Positions 54,395-64,000 of a stretch of 64,000 nt of DNA are shown piece by piece. A program made the translations under genes and the position numbers. Under the pieces are notes generated by a model that made no database searches, had not been told where the DNA came from, and saw nothing but the letters and a program-made list of their open reading frames with translations. The DNA is from Diadophis punctatus similis (lineage: Eukaryota > Chordata > Lepidosauria > Squamata > Dipsadidae), in assembly GCA_023053685.1 (NCBI GenBank), contig JALIGW010000003.1, positions 137,327,126 to 137,391,125 on the forward strand, read 5' to 3'. Position 1 is the first letter of the stretch, and every line of letters starts with the position of its first letter.

Positions 54395-55127
54395 CAGGTG
54401 GTCCTCGACGTTCAACAGTTCATTTAGTGAACATTCAAAGTTACAACAGCACTGGAAAAAAAAGTTACTTACGACCCTATTTTCACATTTATGACTGTTG
54501 CGGTATCCCCATGGTCATCTGATTTACATTTGGATGTTTGACAACTAATTTACATTTATGGCGGTTGCAGTGCCCTGGAGTCATGTGATCCCCTTTTGCG
54601 ACCTTCTGACAAGCAAAGTCAATGGGGAAACCAGATTCACTTAACAACCATGTTACTAATTTAACAACTGCAATGATTCACTTAACAACTGTGGCAGGAA
54701 AAGTCATAAATGGGGCAAAACTCACTTAACAAATCATAGAAAACAATGCCGGCTGGCGGGGCCTAGGGGGAGGGCCTTCTCTGTAGGGGCTCCTGTTCTC
54801 TGGAACCAACTACCCCCAGAGATCCGAACTATCCCCACCTTGCTGGCCTTCCGAAAAGACATTAAGACATGGCTCTTCCTGCAGGCGGGGTGATTTTGAG
54901 ACAACTTTCCCTCATGTATGCATGGTTTTGTATGTCTTTTTAAAACTCTTTTTAAATTGTTTTTAATAATTTTATTGTTTAGTTGTTCCTTAAAATGTTA
55001 TACGCCGCCCTGAGTCCTCAGGGAGTAGGGCGGCATAGAAGAACACTAAATAAATAAATAAAACAAATTTCTCACTTAGCAACATAAATTTTGGGCTCAA
55101 TTATGGTCGTAAATTGAGAACTACCTG
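54395..55127. mobile_element. TA-flanked palindromic MITE split by a LINE tail
   Basis: Left end CAGGTGGTCCTCGACG after TA, right end GTAAATTGAGAACTACCTG. The MITE reads ACTTAACAAAT up to 54739 and resumes at TTTCTCACTTAGCAAC after 55066. Confidence 0.82.
54735..55066 (+). mobile_element. LINE 3' end (L2/CR1-type) nested in MITE
   Basis: CTGGAACCAACTACCCCCAG, then AAGACATGGCTCTTCCTGCA (the RT-end 'KTWLFL' region), the CGCCCTGAGTCCTCAGGG hairpin and a TAAATAAATAAA tail. The repeated AACAAAT at both edges is a likely TSD. Confidence 0.75.
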
Positions 55128-56269
55128 AATAGTTTTCTGGGGGTGAAATTAGATTGCTCTTGAAATTAATACAGGTACAGTAGATTTCAATTTATGATGG
55201 ATCATTTAATGATTGTTAGAAGTTATGATGGCCTCAGAAAGTATGCCTTATGTCCATTAACTTTCTGGCCCATAAAACACTTCCAGCCATTGTAAAATAT
55301 CACACTCCTCCCTCCGGTCATATTACTACATTTTAGGCACTTAGCAATCTGCTCACATTTAGTACCAGTTGCGGCATCCTATGAACACACGACCACAATT
55401 TATGACATTTTTGCCAGTTTCCAGTCCCAGTTGTAGGATAAATTGAGGACCATCTGTAGCATTATATTTGTTTGTCACTGTCCAGCTACAACATCCCTTC
55501 TATGGATTTTTTGTGTATGATTTCTATGATTTCACATTTTCTTTCTGTGGGCAGAAGGCTACATTTATTTGTGGATAAAAGGACTATTTTTTCCAATGGA
55601 AAGCAACCTCTGCTAATCCTTCTGAACCCCAGTACTGTCCCTTGTCTGCCTCCAAATCTAACTTCAGTGTGAGGGTGCCATGTTACTATGCTAGAAATAC
55701 TGCAAAATGAATAGGAAGCCTACTAATTGTTGTCTCCCCATTCATTCTTTCTAGGCAGTTTTCCTGCATTTCCTACAGATAGAGTACACATTTTGTAGCA
55801 TTTAAATAATACAAACTTTCCATGAGTCCTCCAATCTAGAAAAATACATTCCTGAAGAGTATCTGCACTTCAATCAGATAGCTAATTGTGTTATAATTTC
55901 TCTGTGTCAAATATACTAGATGATCTCATTTGAAAATATAAGGTGCTATGTCATAGTATTTTGTTTCTTTAAACATAGCTGACATAGTTTTCCACATAAC
56001 ATTTCTTATTAATAGAATCATGCATGAAGCGATAGTTACACAACACTGCAAGTTCATATAGAAGATATGCGGTTTTGCTTTATTAGCACAATTATACATA
56101 AAAAGCAATTGTCAACGTGGTGTTCATTATGAAGGGAATGTTCAATTCAATTCATTTTGGGTACTTTTAAGGACATGTCCATATAGTTCCTTGGCCTCAA
56201 TATGGAAATCCTATTTCCTTCCTCTAAGATATTTTTTTACTTCCCAGTTTATACTTTTTCTCTGGTATT
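55128..56269. other. Intergenic, old MITE remnant
   Basis: A degenerate relative of the CAGGTAGTCC family may span about 55180-55456 (ends GGATAAATTGAGGACCATCTG). The rest is unassigned. Confidence 0.45.
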
Positions 56270-56316
56270 TTTTGGTAGTCTCCCATCCAAGTACTATCAA
56301 GGTTTGATCCTGCTTA
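56270..56316 (-). repeat. 5S rRNA-derived fragment, cut by a MITE
   Basis: The minus strand reads AGTACTTGGATGGGAGACTA preceded by TAAGCAGGATCAAACCTTG, matching 5S rRNA from GCTAAGCAGGGTC to GGGAGACC. The match stops exactly where the MITE begins at its TA site (56315-56316). Confidence 0.75.
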
Positions 56317-57060
56317 CCATATTTTTTGGAGTACAAGACGCACCTTTTTACCCCCCGAAAGAGGGTGAAAACTTGGGTGCGTCTTATACACCGAATGTAG
56401 CCCCACCCACCCCCACCCTTTGGCCTCTGTCTTCCAGCAATTTACCTGTTTGCAGCAAAGAGGGAAGAGCAAAGCAAGTCACTAGCACTTCCCGACCTAC
56501 AGCTGACTTGCCACGTGGGAAAATGAAAGTGAAACTGCAAAGAGGCAAATAGCTGGGAGACTCGCAGATTTTTATTTTTTGCTGAACTGGATGGAAGGGG
56601 GTAAGTGAATAACTATAAATGTCTGTAGAATGTTCAAATTATTAGACTTATTTTTTAAAGACTGCTTTATTATTGTTCTAGAGCCAGGGGTCTCCAACCT
56701 TGGCAATTTTAAGACTTGTGGACTTCAACTCCCAGAATTCTACAGCCAGCTTTGTTAGCTTTGTCCTGTTTAGTATTAGAGTTTAGTTACCTTGGAGTAG
56801 ATCTATTTAAATAATTGGGAGCAGTTAGTGTGACTACATTTAAGAAAACTTTCTGGCATAATGTACATTTCTCCAATTCTTTGCTATTTCTATGGGTCAA
56901 GCACACATGCACAGAAATACACAGCAAACAGTGTATATCATCTGTGCTGTTTGCTGTTTGGCAAATTGCTTGGAGGCAGAGGCCTTTTTCCCTTGTTTTC
57001 CTCCCCCAAAACTAAGGTGCGTCTTATACTCCGGTGCATCTTATACTCCGAAAAATACGG
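56317..57060. mobile_element. TA-flanked MITE (CCGTATTTTTCGGAG termini), copy B
   Basis: Ends CCATATTTTTTGGAGTACAA and TTATACTCCGAAAAATACGG, TA on both sides. A truncated hAT hairpin (CAGGGGTCTCCAACCTTGG, about 56686-56770) is nested inside. Confidence 0.87.
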
Positions 57061-57238
57061 TAATTACATTGAGGTAATTTGTTTTGTGCTGAAACTCTGC
57101 ATAATAAAAAATTACACCTAGATATACATAGCATCAGTCCCCTAAATTTTTCTTCTTTCGATACTGTAGCACAAGGGAGGTAATCTTGGAATGTGGGATC
57201 ATATGGATACACACAGATCTGTGGCCATTTATTTAGAA

Positions 57239-57406
57239 CAGTGGTCTCCAATCTCCAACCGGTGGTGGCGGGAGGGAGGGGATAGGGATGGTTTCACATG
57301 CGTGTGCTGCTTTCAGAAATGCAGCATCACACGCTCACCCACCACTTCCACAGCCCGGTTCTGAATGGGCTGCATCCCAGCATGGATCAGTGGTTGGGGA
57401 CCCCTG
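57239..57406. mobile_element. 168-bp hAT-type MITE
   Basis: Ends CAGTGGTCTCCAATC and GGTTGGGGACCCCTG with exact 8-bp TSD ATTTAGAA (57231-57238, 57407-57414). Confidence 0.93.
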
Positions 57407-57539
57407 ATTTAGAAAATATTTAATTTCTGTCTGCCCTAATAAGACACTCAGAATAGTCTGCGTGTCAGTGGTGGTGCTTTTGAAAATGCAAAGACAAATC
57501 TATATTCTTTCTGAATGAGAACAGTGTTTTTTTTTATGG

Positions 57540-59954
57540 ATGTATAGGCCTGATTCCAATTTTTAGAGGAATTGCATGCTGATGTTCTACAACTTAATTA
57601 TGCATTACATGTAACAGCACTTGTTTAAAATTTAATTTGACAGCACTGCATAAATAAAAGCAAAGCAAGTAACATTTCATTTGTCTCAATCAACCTTTTT
57701 AAAACCATGAACCAGCTGTTTATTCAATAGGGGAACTCTGAAATGCATTTTAAGATGTCTTGATGCATTAAGAAATTTATTTTGTGTACAACTGTAAAAA
57801 GTTTGGATTCAATGACATTTTTATTATTTTAATACAAGTGTATAGATTAGAAGATCTGAAACATTATAAAGCAATATACATAATAAATAACATGCACAGT
57901 AGTCATGTTATATATCTTATATAACACTGGCTAGTATTCAAAATAAATCCAGTGACATTGGAGAAATCCATAAAAATGCTATCCTGTCTTCCCTTTTATG
58001 AAATTGTTCAAGTATAAAAAGATTCCAATACAGTCGAAAATATTAAATTTCTTTTTAGGTCAAGAATAAAAATTACAAATTATTGCAGTTTCACAGGACA
58101 AATGAAAGCAGCATTTCCTAGCTAAGGAATAATAGTTGATCTATATAGAGATGAAACTGAAAAATGACCCCTTTTCATAGCAGAAAATACCAATAACCCA
58201 CTCTAAAGACATGATGGGTACTCCTTTATGGTGTTTGCACATACTGTGTTTAAGATTGGGGCTTCAGACTTTATCATTAAATACCTGGTTGAGGAAAAAG
58301 TCCCATCAAGATCAGTGGGACTTAAGATTCAACTCTGGATTACTGTTATGGTACTGGAGCTTTTTATCTGCAACTCAGTCATCACATGGGCAACCAAAAG
58401 TGTCTTTACAGGAAACTCACATGTTGGACAAATACTATGTTTCCCCCCCATATTGTTCAGCCAATTCACATGGTTTCCCTATGCAGACATTATTATGGTT
58501 GTGTGTGACCAATGATATAAATATAGCTCCTATTATACACCACAGTAATTTTTAAATTGAGTCTTACTCCTCAATTGGTATGTGTAGTATTTTAACATCT
58601 TTCAGAGTAAGTAAGCTTTACTGAAAACCAGTAAAGTTTTCATCCGAGAAAACAGGTATTCAGTCAGTGAAACAGCGGGAAAATCATGAAACTAGCATTT
58701 TAAAGATCAAAACCTTTCCAAAAGATTTAAAATTACCCTTACAAAGGTATGTTTATTGAAGACAATAAACCCATGTCAGCATCTTTAATTGCTTAGATTA
58801 TTATTTTATATTCTACTCCTAAACCTGCTAAATAACTTACACTATGAGATGAATACAATATTTTACAGTTTCACATCTAAAGTGGGTTTCTTTAGAATGC
58901 AGCATCGTACGACTTTCAAAATAAATATATCTTTAAATAGCATTACAATTAAGGCACAATATAGCTCACATAGAATTAACCTTTGAAGAATTGCAGTCTC
59001 AACAAGTAGCCGCATGGAAGAGGCCTATGTTTTGCAAATAAATATTTAAATAGGAATTAACTTGTATACAAATCATTTCAAAAAGCATTCCCTAGTACAG
59101 TTCTTAAATATTTAAATTCAGCAAATTTCTTCCTGCCTTTATTCACAAGCCATGAATAGATACAGTAAATAAAAGGAGAAAGCTGTTGTAGGAGAGAGCT
59201 GATCCTGTTTTAGAATCAGAATAGCTGACTCTAGCAGTCAAAATTTCCCTAAAAGTGAAACAGGATGGGGAAAGGGATTAGAATGTGACAACCTCATCAA
59301 ATGAGAACAAGTGATGCGTTCTTTCCAGAAAGGGCTGTGTCATTGATTGTCTGTACAGCTGTTACACCCTTTAATTCCACACCACTTGCTCCATAGTCCC
59401 ATTCATAGGGAGGACAGATGAGAAAATAACTTTGATGCTGTCTACCCTTCCCCCACCTCCCAAGGGCCATCTTTCTTAGTTTGTTCTATGCCCAATATGA
59501 GATCGTCAAAAAAAATATTTTTCTACTCATTCACACAAAATAGGCCATACTGAAAAGTTGTAAGGACAGCCAGCGCTTTCAATATTTAAGTAATAGTAAT
59601 CTTCCACTTGATAGTCACGTATTGCTCACCTGAACTTTTTACCCTGGATACTGTAAAAAGCACCTTATTTTTTAAAAAATCAGCTTTTTTTTTTGGTTAC
59701 TTTAGCTATGCTTTCATAATAAGATGATGCTTAGAAACTCTTACAATACCTTATACCACAATATTATTCATTCTATGGGAGGCATAATGCTTTAAAAGAC
59801 AGTGGTATTTGTTCTTATACTATTCTATTGCATTGTAGCATTTTGTTTTGTTTTTAAAGCTGGATAACTTAAAAGTTAATTATTTCTACTGGAAGGCTTG
59901 AAGGTAAATTGATAGGAATAATAAGAAAGGATGCTTTCTTGCCATGTCCATCTG
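57540..59954 (-). other. RBM24: RBM24 3' UTR (probable)
   Basis: This follows the RBM24 stop codon on the minus strand, is AT-rich and lacks recognisable transposons for 2.4 kb, unlike the DNA beyond 57.5 kb. Several TTTATT (AATAAA on the minus strand) occur near 57770-57830, plausible polyadenylation signals. The 3' end is inferred. Confidence 0.5.
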
Positions 59955-60294
59955 CTATTGCATACGATCTGTTTGCAGTTGCTGTGGCTGGTATTGGCCG
60001 AAAGCAGCTGCTGCAGCTGCAGCTGTTCCGGGCGCTGCTGCAGTGATAGGTTGCTGGACTGCATAGCCATATCCTCCAGCAGTGACATACCCGGCAGCAG
60101 CTGGCGAAGCTGCGTAGGGATACTGGTCGTAGGCTGCAGCTGCTGCAGCGGCCGCCGCCGCAGAATACTGAGCATATGCAGCTCCCGTGTAGTCAAGGTA
60201 GGGTGAGGTGGAAGCAGCAGCTGTAGGCTGGACATGTGGAATAACCACTCCAGGTTGCACAAAAGCCTGCGGATATACATAATGAGCAGGGATC
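59955..60294 (-). CDS. RBM24: RBM24 last coding exon, C-terminus
   Basis: RBM24 is an RNA-binding protein (one N-terminal RRM, outside this window) that drives muscle-specific splicing and stabilises muscle mRNAs. This exon starts after acceptor CAACAG with one base of a split Gly codon, then [19 protein letters not shown], the Ala/Tyr-rich tract ([37 protein letters not shown]), and ends [15 protein letters not shown] then TAG (59957-59955). It encodes 112 residues plus the split codon. The sequence matches mammalian RBM24 almost exactly, with shorter alanine runs. The paralogue RBM38 has a different tail. Confidence 0.96.
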
Positions 60295-62350
60295 CTGTTG
60301 AAAAACAGAAGATAAAGTTAGACCACTGGGAAACCTCACTCCCCGGTTCAGAACTAAAAACCAAACTCAAATTTAGTTGTTGTTATATGCATAGGGTTGC
60401 CACAATAACTAATTTCAGCGATCATCTTACAAGCTAAAAAGGAGACACGCTGATGATTTTTTTTTTAAAAAAATAGTGTCACAGTGTTAGTGCCAACTTA
60501 ACAGCAGTGATCAGAATTGCTATAAAGGCACGCTACTAATTTTAAAATACTGATAATCTTAAAATGTACATTTGTTAAAAGAAAAATGAAAGAATCCTGG
60601 TTTGGGGCTGGAAAACAAGGGGTGCATAGCCACAGAGAAGTGACTAGTTTTCCCCCTAAGAATTGTAATATACTGAGAGTTTATGTGACTCTTTCCTTAG
60701 AATATATATTTTGGTAACCTACATGTTTAGTTCCATGGTCCAATACTGATGGTTTCACAGGACTTCTTGCTTGTTTGATTGCATTACCCACATTATTCAA
60801 ATGTATTTGATGTAGGGTAATAAATGTTTTGTATTGTGGCAATCCTACTTGAATTGCTATGCACACATTAATTCCTCTGCAACTTCAGTCATCCTTATTA
60901 AAAAATAAAAAATAAAAAACCACAGGCGACAAAAGGGGTTTAAATAGAAGTTCACAGGTGTGGTAAACACAGCAAGAATCACACTTGTCAAACGAACTAT
61001 AGTGCAATTCACTCCGTCACAAAAGGCTATTGAGGGGAAGCTACATAGATGCCATTAAAATACATGACAGTGACCTCTGGGTAGATGTGGGTAGATGTGC
61101 ATCACACTTCTGAAGAGGTTGTAAGGCCATGAAAGTCAAACCTGTTATGACATATCAGGCCACGGAATCCTGTGCCAGTTTCCTTATTTCTATATAAGGC
61201 ATAGCTTTGGAAGGAAATAGGGAGACTTGGGGTAGAATTATGTTCAGGTAGATCTAGTGTTTAGTAAAAAAAAAAAAAGGAGAAACATATTTTGAGGAAC
61301 AACCTTGCTGTTATTACATACATACTTCAATATTCTCCTTACTATTAAAAATTACCTTTTTTTTGTACCATTAGGAGCACAAGCAGACCACTGTTATATT
61401 TGTAATAAAGCTCTCATATGTATAAATAACAATACGGTGCTTTCAACACCCAAAAGCTTCATGTATTCTCTCAGGATTACTTACAAATGGCTTGGTAATG
61501 GAGACCGTGGTTATTATGCATAGAAAGGTGAAGCTGAAAAATAATGGTTTGCCTAAAAATCTCTAAATAAATCTGCATGGCTTAAAATAAGCTCTGCTTG
61601 TTGCTACAGCTAGACAAGTTGCTAATTCCCCATCTATATGTATATGGATTGATCCCTTGTATCTTATTTATTCAACCAACTTATTACTCTTGTATCTTAT
61701 GTATCCAACCTACTACTCCCTTTGGAATAAACAGAATCCTCTCCCAAGTTTTAACTTGCAGCTAAAACTTTATCAGGAAATCAAACTTTCTCTCCTGCAT
61801 AATTCTGATAAGATCCAGGGGACACGCACACAAACACACACACACAGCTTCAGATGCAGAATGAAAGCTTTCAGCTCCTCATGCAATGTTGTAAGTTTCC
61901 TTTCTCTCTATTGCACAAATTACGTCCGCTTGATCATCCTATTATAACCAAATTAATACAGCTGCGTTGAAATAAAAAAAATATTTTCAATGTTCATATG
62001 ATGTTGCCAAGCAAAAATTAGTTTTTAATTATATAGTACTACTGCATTGGAAAGTAATTATTTGGACTTAAAATCTGTACAGCTTTGCTTTGAAACTAAT
62101 CACTCCCCCTTCAATGCCTACCATTCAATATTAAAGATCTAATTAACAAAAATGTATCATTAGTTTCCCACTGTCCTGGATAGGGAAACAGCGACACATT
62201 AAGAAGAGGTTATTGAACAGAATAATGACAGTCACTTAAGAATTTTTTTAAAATATAGCAAAAATTATTCATCTCTTATACTGAGTGTTCTGTAAAGAAA
62301 TCTGTGGTATTAAAGTCAATAATAACTTTGTTTTTATATGGTTTTAAATA
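60295..62350 (-). other. RBM24: RBM24 last intron
   Basis: Few repeats; a short CA run at about 61830-61845. The previous RBM24 exon is not seen and should lie beyond 64000. Confidence 0.55.
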
Positions 62351-62844
62351 CCGTATTTTTTTGGAGTATAAGACGCACCGGAGTATAAGACGCACCTTAG
62401 TTTTTGGGGAGGAAAATAGGAAAAAAATCTTCCTACCAGGTATTCATCTGGCTAACGTCCTTAGTCTGGTCAGCTTCAGCACATTATTTTATCCCCTGGT
62501 TAGAACTTAAAAAAATCTTATTCGGAGAGAGTAACAATGAAAGAGCCTGCAAGCCAATAAGAGCTGGGAAGATCATTAGCACCTGGTTAGGGCTAGAAAA
62601 AAAACTTTTTCGGAGCAAGTAGAGCAATGAAAAAAAACCTGCAAAGACTTAGGGCTCGAAAAACATTCTTCAGAGAGAGTAACAATGAAAAAGCCTGCAA
62701 GGTAAGAGCTGGGAAGATCGTTAGCACCTAGTTAGGGCTGGAAAAAAGGCCCCGAAAAAGCTACATTCAGAGTATAAGACGCACCCAAATTTTCAGCCAC
62801 TTTTAGGGAGGAAAAAGGTGCATCTTATACTCCAAAAAATACGG
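62351..62844. mobile_element. TA-flanked MITE (CCGTATTTTTCGGAG termini), copy C
   Basis: Ends CCGTATTTTTTTGGAGTATA and TATACTCCAAAAAATACGG, TA on both sides. Its interior differs from copies A and B and contains near-repeats around GAGAGTAACAATGAAA (62526 and 62678). Confidence 0.88.
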
Positions 62845-63202
62845 TAGATATAAACTGTACATATAGTAATTTGATCATAATGCTCATTTAAAAACAGATC
62901 AATTGCCATGGATAATTTCTATCAGACTTAAGACGATCTTTAAAAAACACATGCAGATCACTTTATTATAGTTAAGTCATAGCTCTATTCTGACAGAAGC
63001 ATCACCATCGTCATGGATTTTAAAGTTGTTTCCTTGTTAGAATATCATGATGAATATATGTATTCAAGCTCTTGCAATTTGTTTCTATTAAGTCAAGAAA
63101 CTAACAGGTGGGAGAATTATGAAACTTTACCCCTTTAGAACTTTGTAGCCTACAATATGCATGCACTCTGTTCAGGCGCCCACTGTTATGCCATATCTCA
63201 CA

Positions 63203-63310
63203 TGATTGACAGCACAAGCTGCAGTGGGTCTATTTTTGATCATCTGTCATGCGACAAGAGCTTCCAGCTGAGTAAAATGGCTTTATAAGGCCAAAGTAAA
63301 CGTCCATCTG
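63203..63310. promoter_or_regulatory. Candidate muscle enhancer motif cluster
   Basis: Within 108 bp: TGATTGACAG (PBX-MEIS composite, 63203-63212), CTATTTTTGA (MEF2-like, one off, 63230-63239), E-boxes CATCTG (63241), CAGCTG (63265) and CATCTG (63305), and CTTTATAAGG (CArG-like, 9/10, 63281-63290). It lies in the RBM24 intron. Function is inferred from motif content only. Confidence 0.4.
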
Positions 63311-64000
63311 TTGGAAATGCCAGCATGCAGAGATTGTCATGATACTAAAATGCTAGCTCCTTTTATGTTCTTCAAGGTCAAAATGTTAAAGAGCATTTTC
63401 TCATTAGGCTGTTCAGGCTGTTCAGGCATCTTTGTACAATAGATTGAAAATGTTCTTCTGAGCTTACTTTTGGGAGAAACACTGGATTCTGCACCTTTTT
63501 CCAGATTTTTCAGAGGTAGTTTTCTTTGGTACATTAGAAATAGGCTTTGAAACTCATCAGTTTCCCTTCAAGATTACTATAAATACACACTTACATGCAA
63601 GTAACTCTACTGAACAGAGTGTTTCCTTACTTCTATCAAGCAATAGCAAAAATAAGTTTTTTCTAAATTTAGACTGTATATATTGTGCTGGGTCCTCATG
63701 GCATTACATTGCATTTGATCCCCAACAAAGGAGGAGGCCTTAATTCATCTTTAGCTGTACAGGAATTAAAACAGTATTTTCCCTTCTTACCCTAAAAAGA
63801 CCTATCACAGATACAGCTGCAGGCATTTCACTAACCAAGGTGATCCAAGAGAGTGGGGTAAACTCACCATGTATCAGCAATTGACGCTGGTATGGGCAGG
63901 CCATTCTCCCTTCAGTCTTTGCATTCTGTCTTCTAGGGCCATTTTTTTCTAGGAAATAGGCTAACCCATTTTTTTTCCAAACCGGGGTCTCCCTGGATCA

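Noticed and set aside
58211..58555. Two overlapping plus-strand ORFs of 95-114 codons
   Set aside because: No recognisable domain, opposite strand to RBM24, within its probable 3' UTR; likely chance.
63855..63875. Donor-like GTGAGT on the minus strand after an open ASIADTW frame, considered as an upstream RBM24 exon
   Set aside because: The encoded residues do not match RBM24, which should read toward QRPFG before the last exon.
1..64000. CRISPR arrays, bacterial operons, riboswitches or phage genes
   Set aside because: None seen; the sequence is clearly vertebrate nuclear DNA with introns and vertebrate transposons.

Overview
This is a vertebrate nuclear DNA window from a squamate reptile, most likely an advanced (colubroid) snake. 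The evidence is BovB LINE fragments, tRNA-derived SINEs of squamate type, a near-intact DIRS element, Penelope-like sequence, and LINE 3' ends fused to AATAG microsatellites, an association described for the CR1-L3/'Snake1' LINEs of colubroid snakes. The species is an inference.

Two host genes are present, both on the minus strand. CAP2 (cyclase-associated actin cytoskeleton regulatory protein 2) runs from a CpG-island promoter near 47.8-48.9 kb down to its stop codon at 2164. I could place all 12 coding exons (42192 down to 2164). Every junction keeps phase, and the joined frame is 1,422 nt, giving 473 residues against 477 in human CAP2. Upstream of CAP2 in transcription order is the last coding exon of RBM24 (60294 down to 59955), followed by a probable long 3' UTR. 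RBM24 followed by CAP2 is also the order on human chromosome 6p22.3. Both genes are linked to striated muscle.

The rest is intron and intergenic DNA built largely from transposons. 0-8 kb: a decayed Penelope-like element, hAT MITEs, an L1 derivative that carries only ORF1 inside a 17-bp target-site duplication, and a TA-flanked MITE. 8-34 kb: CAP2 exons 3-12 among SINEs, CR1/L2/BovB fragments and hAT MITEs. 34.06-39.92 kb: a 5.86-kb DIRS element with gag, RT/RNase H and tyrosine-recombinase ORFs, identical 121-bp inverted repeats and an internal complementary region, sitting 146 bp from CAP2 exon 3 in the gene's own orientation. 40-48 kb: exon 2, CR1 and AATAG-tailed LINE pieces, and the CpG island. 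49-57 kb: intergenic DNA dense in hAT and TA-flanked MITEs, many nested. 57.5-64 kb: RBM24 3' end and its last intron, low in repeats, with one cluster of muscle-type regulatory motifs.

There is no microbial-style system, CRISPR array or operon here. The observations most worth pursuing are the ORF1-only L1, the twice-seen BovB::SINE junction, the young DIRS insertion, a 41-bp duplicate of CAP2 exon 3, and a short Penelope-like hairpin insertion.
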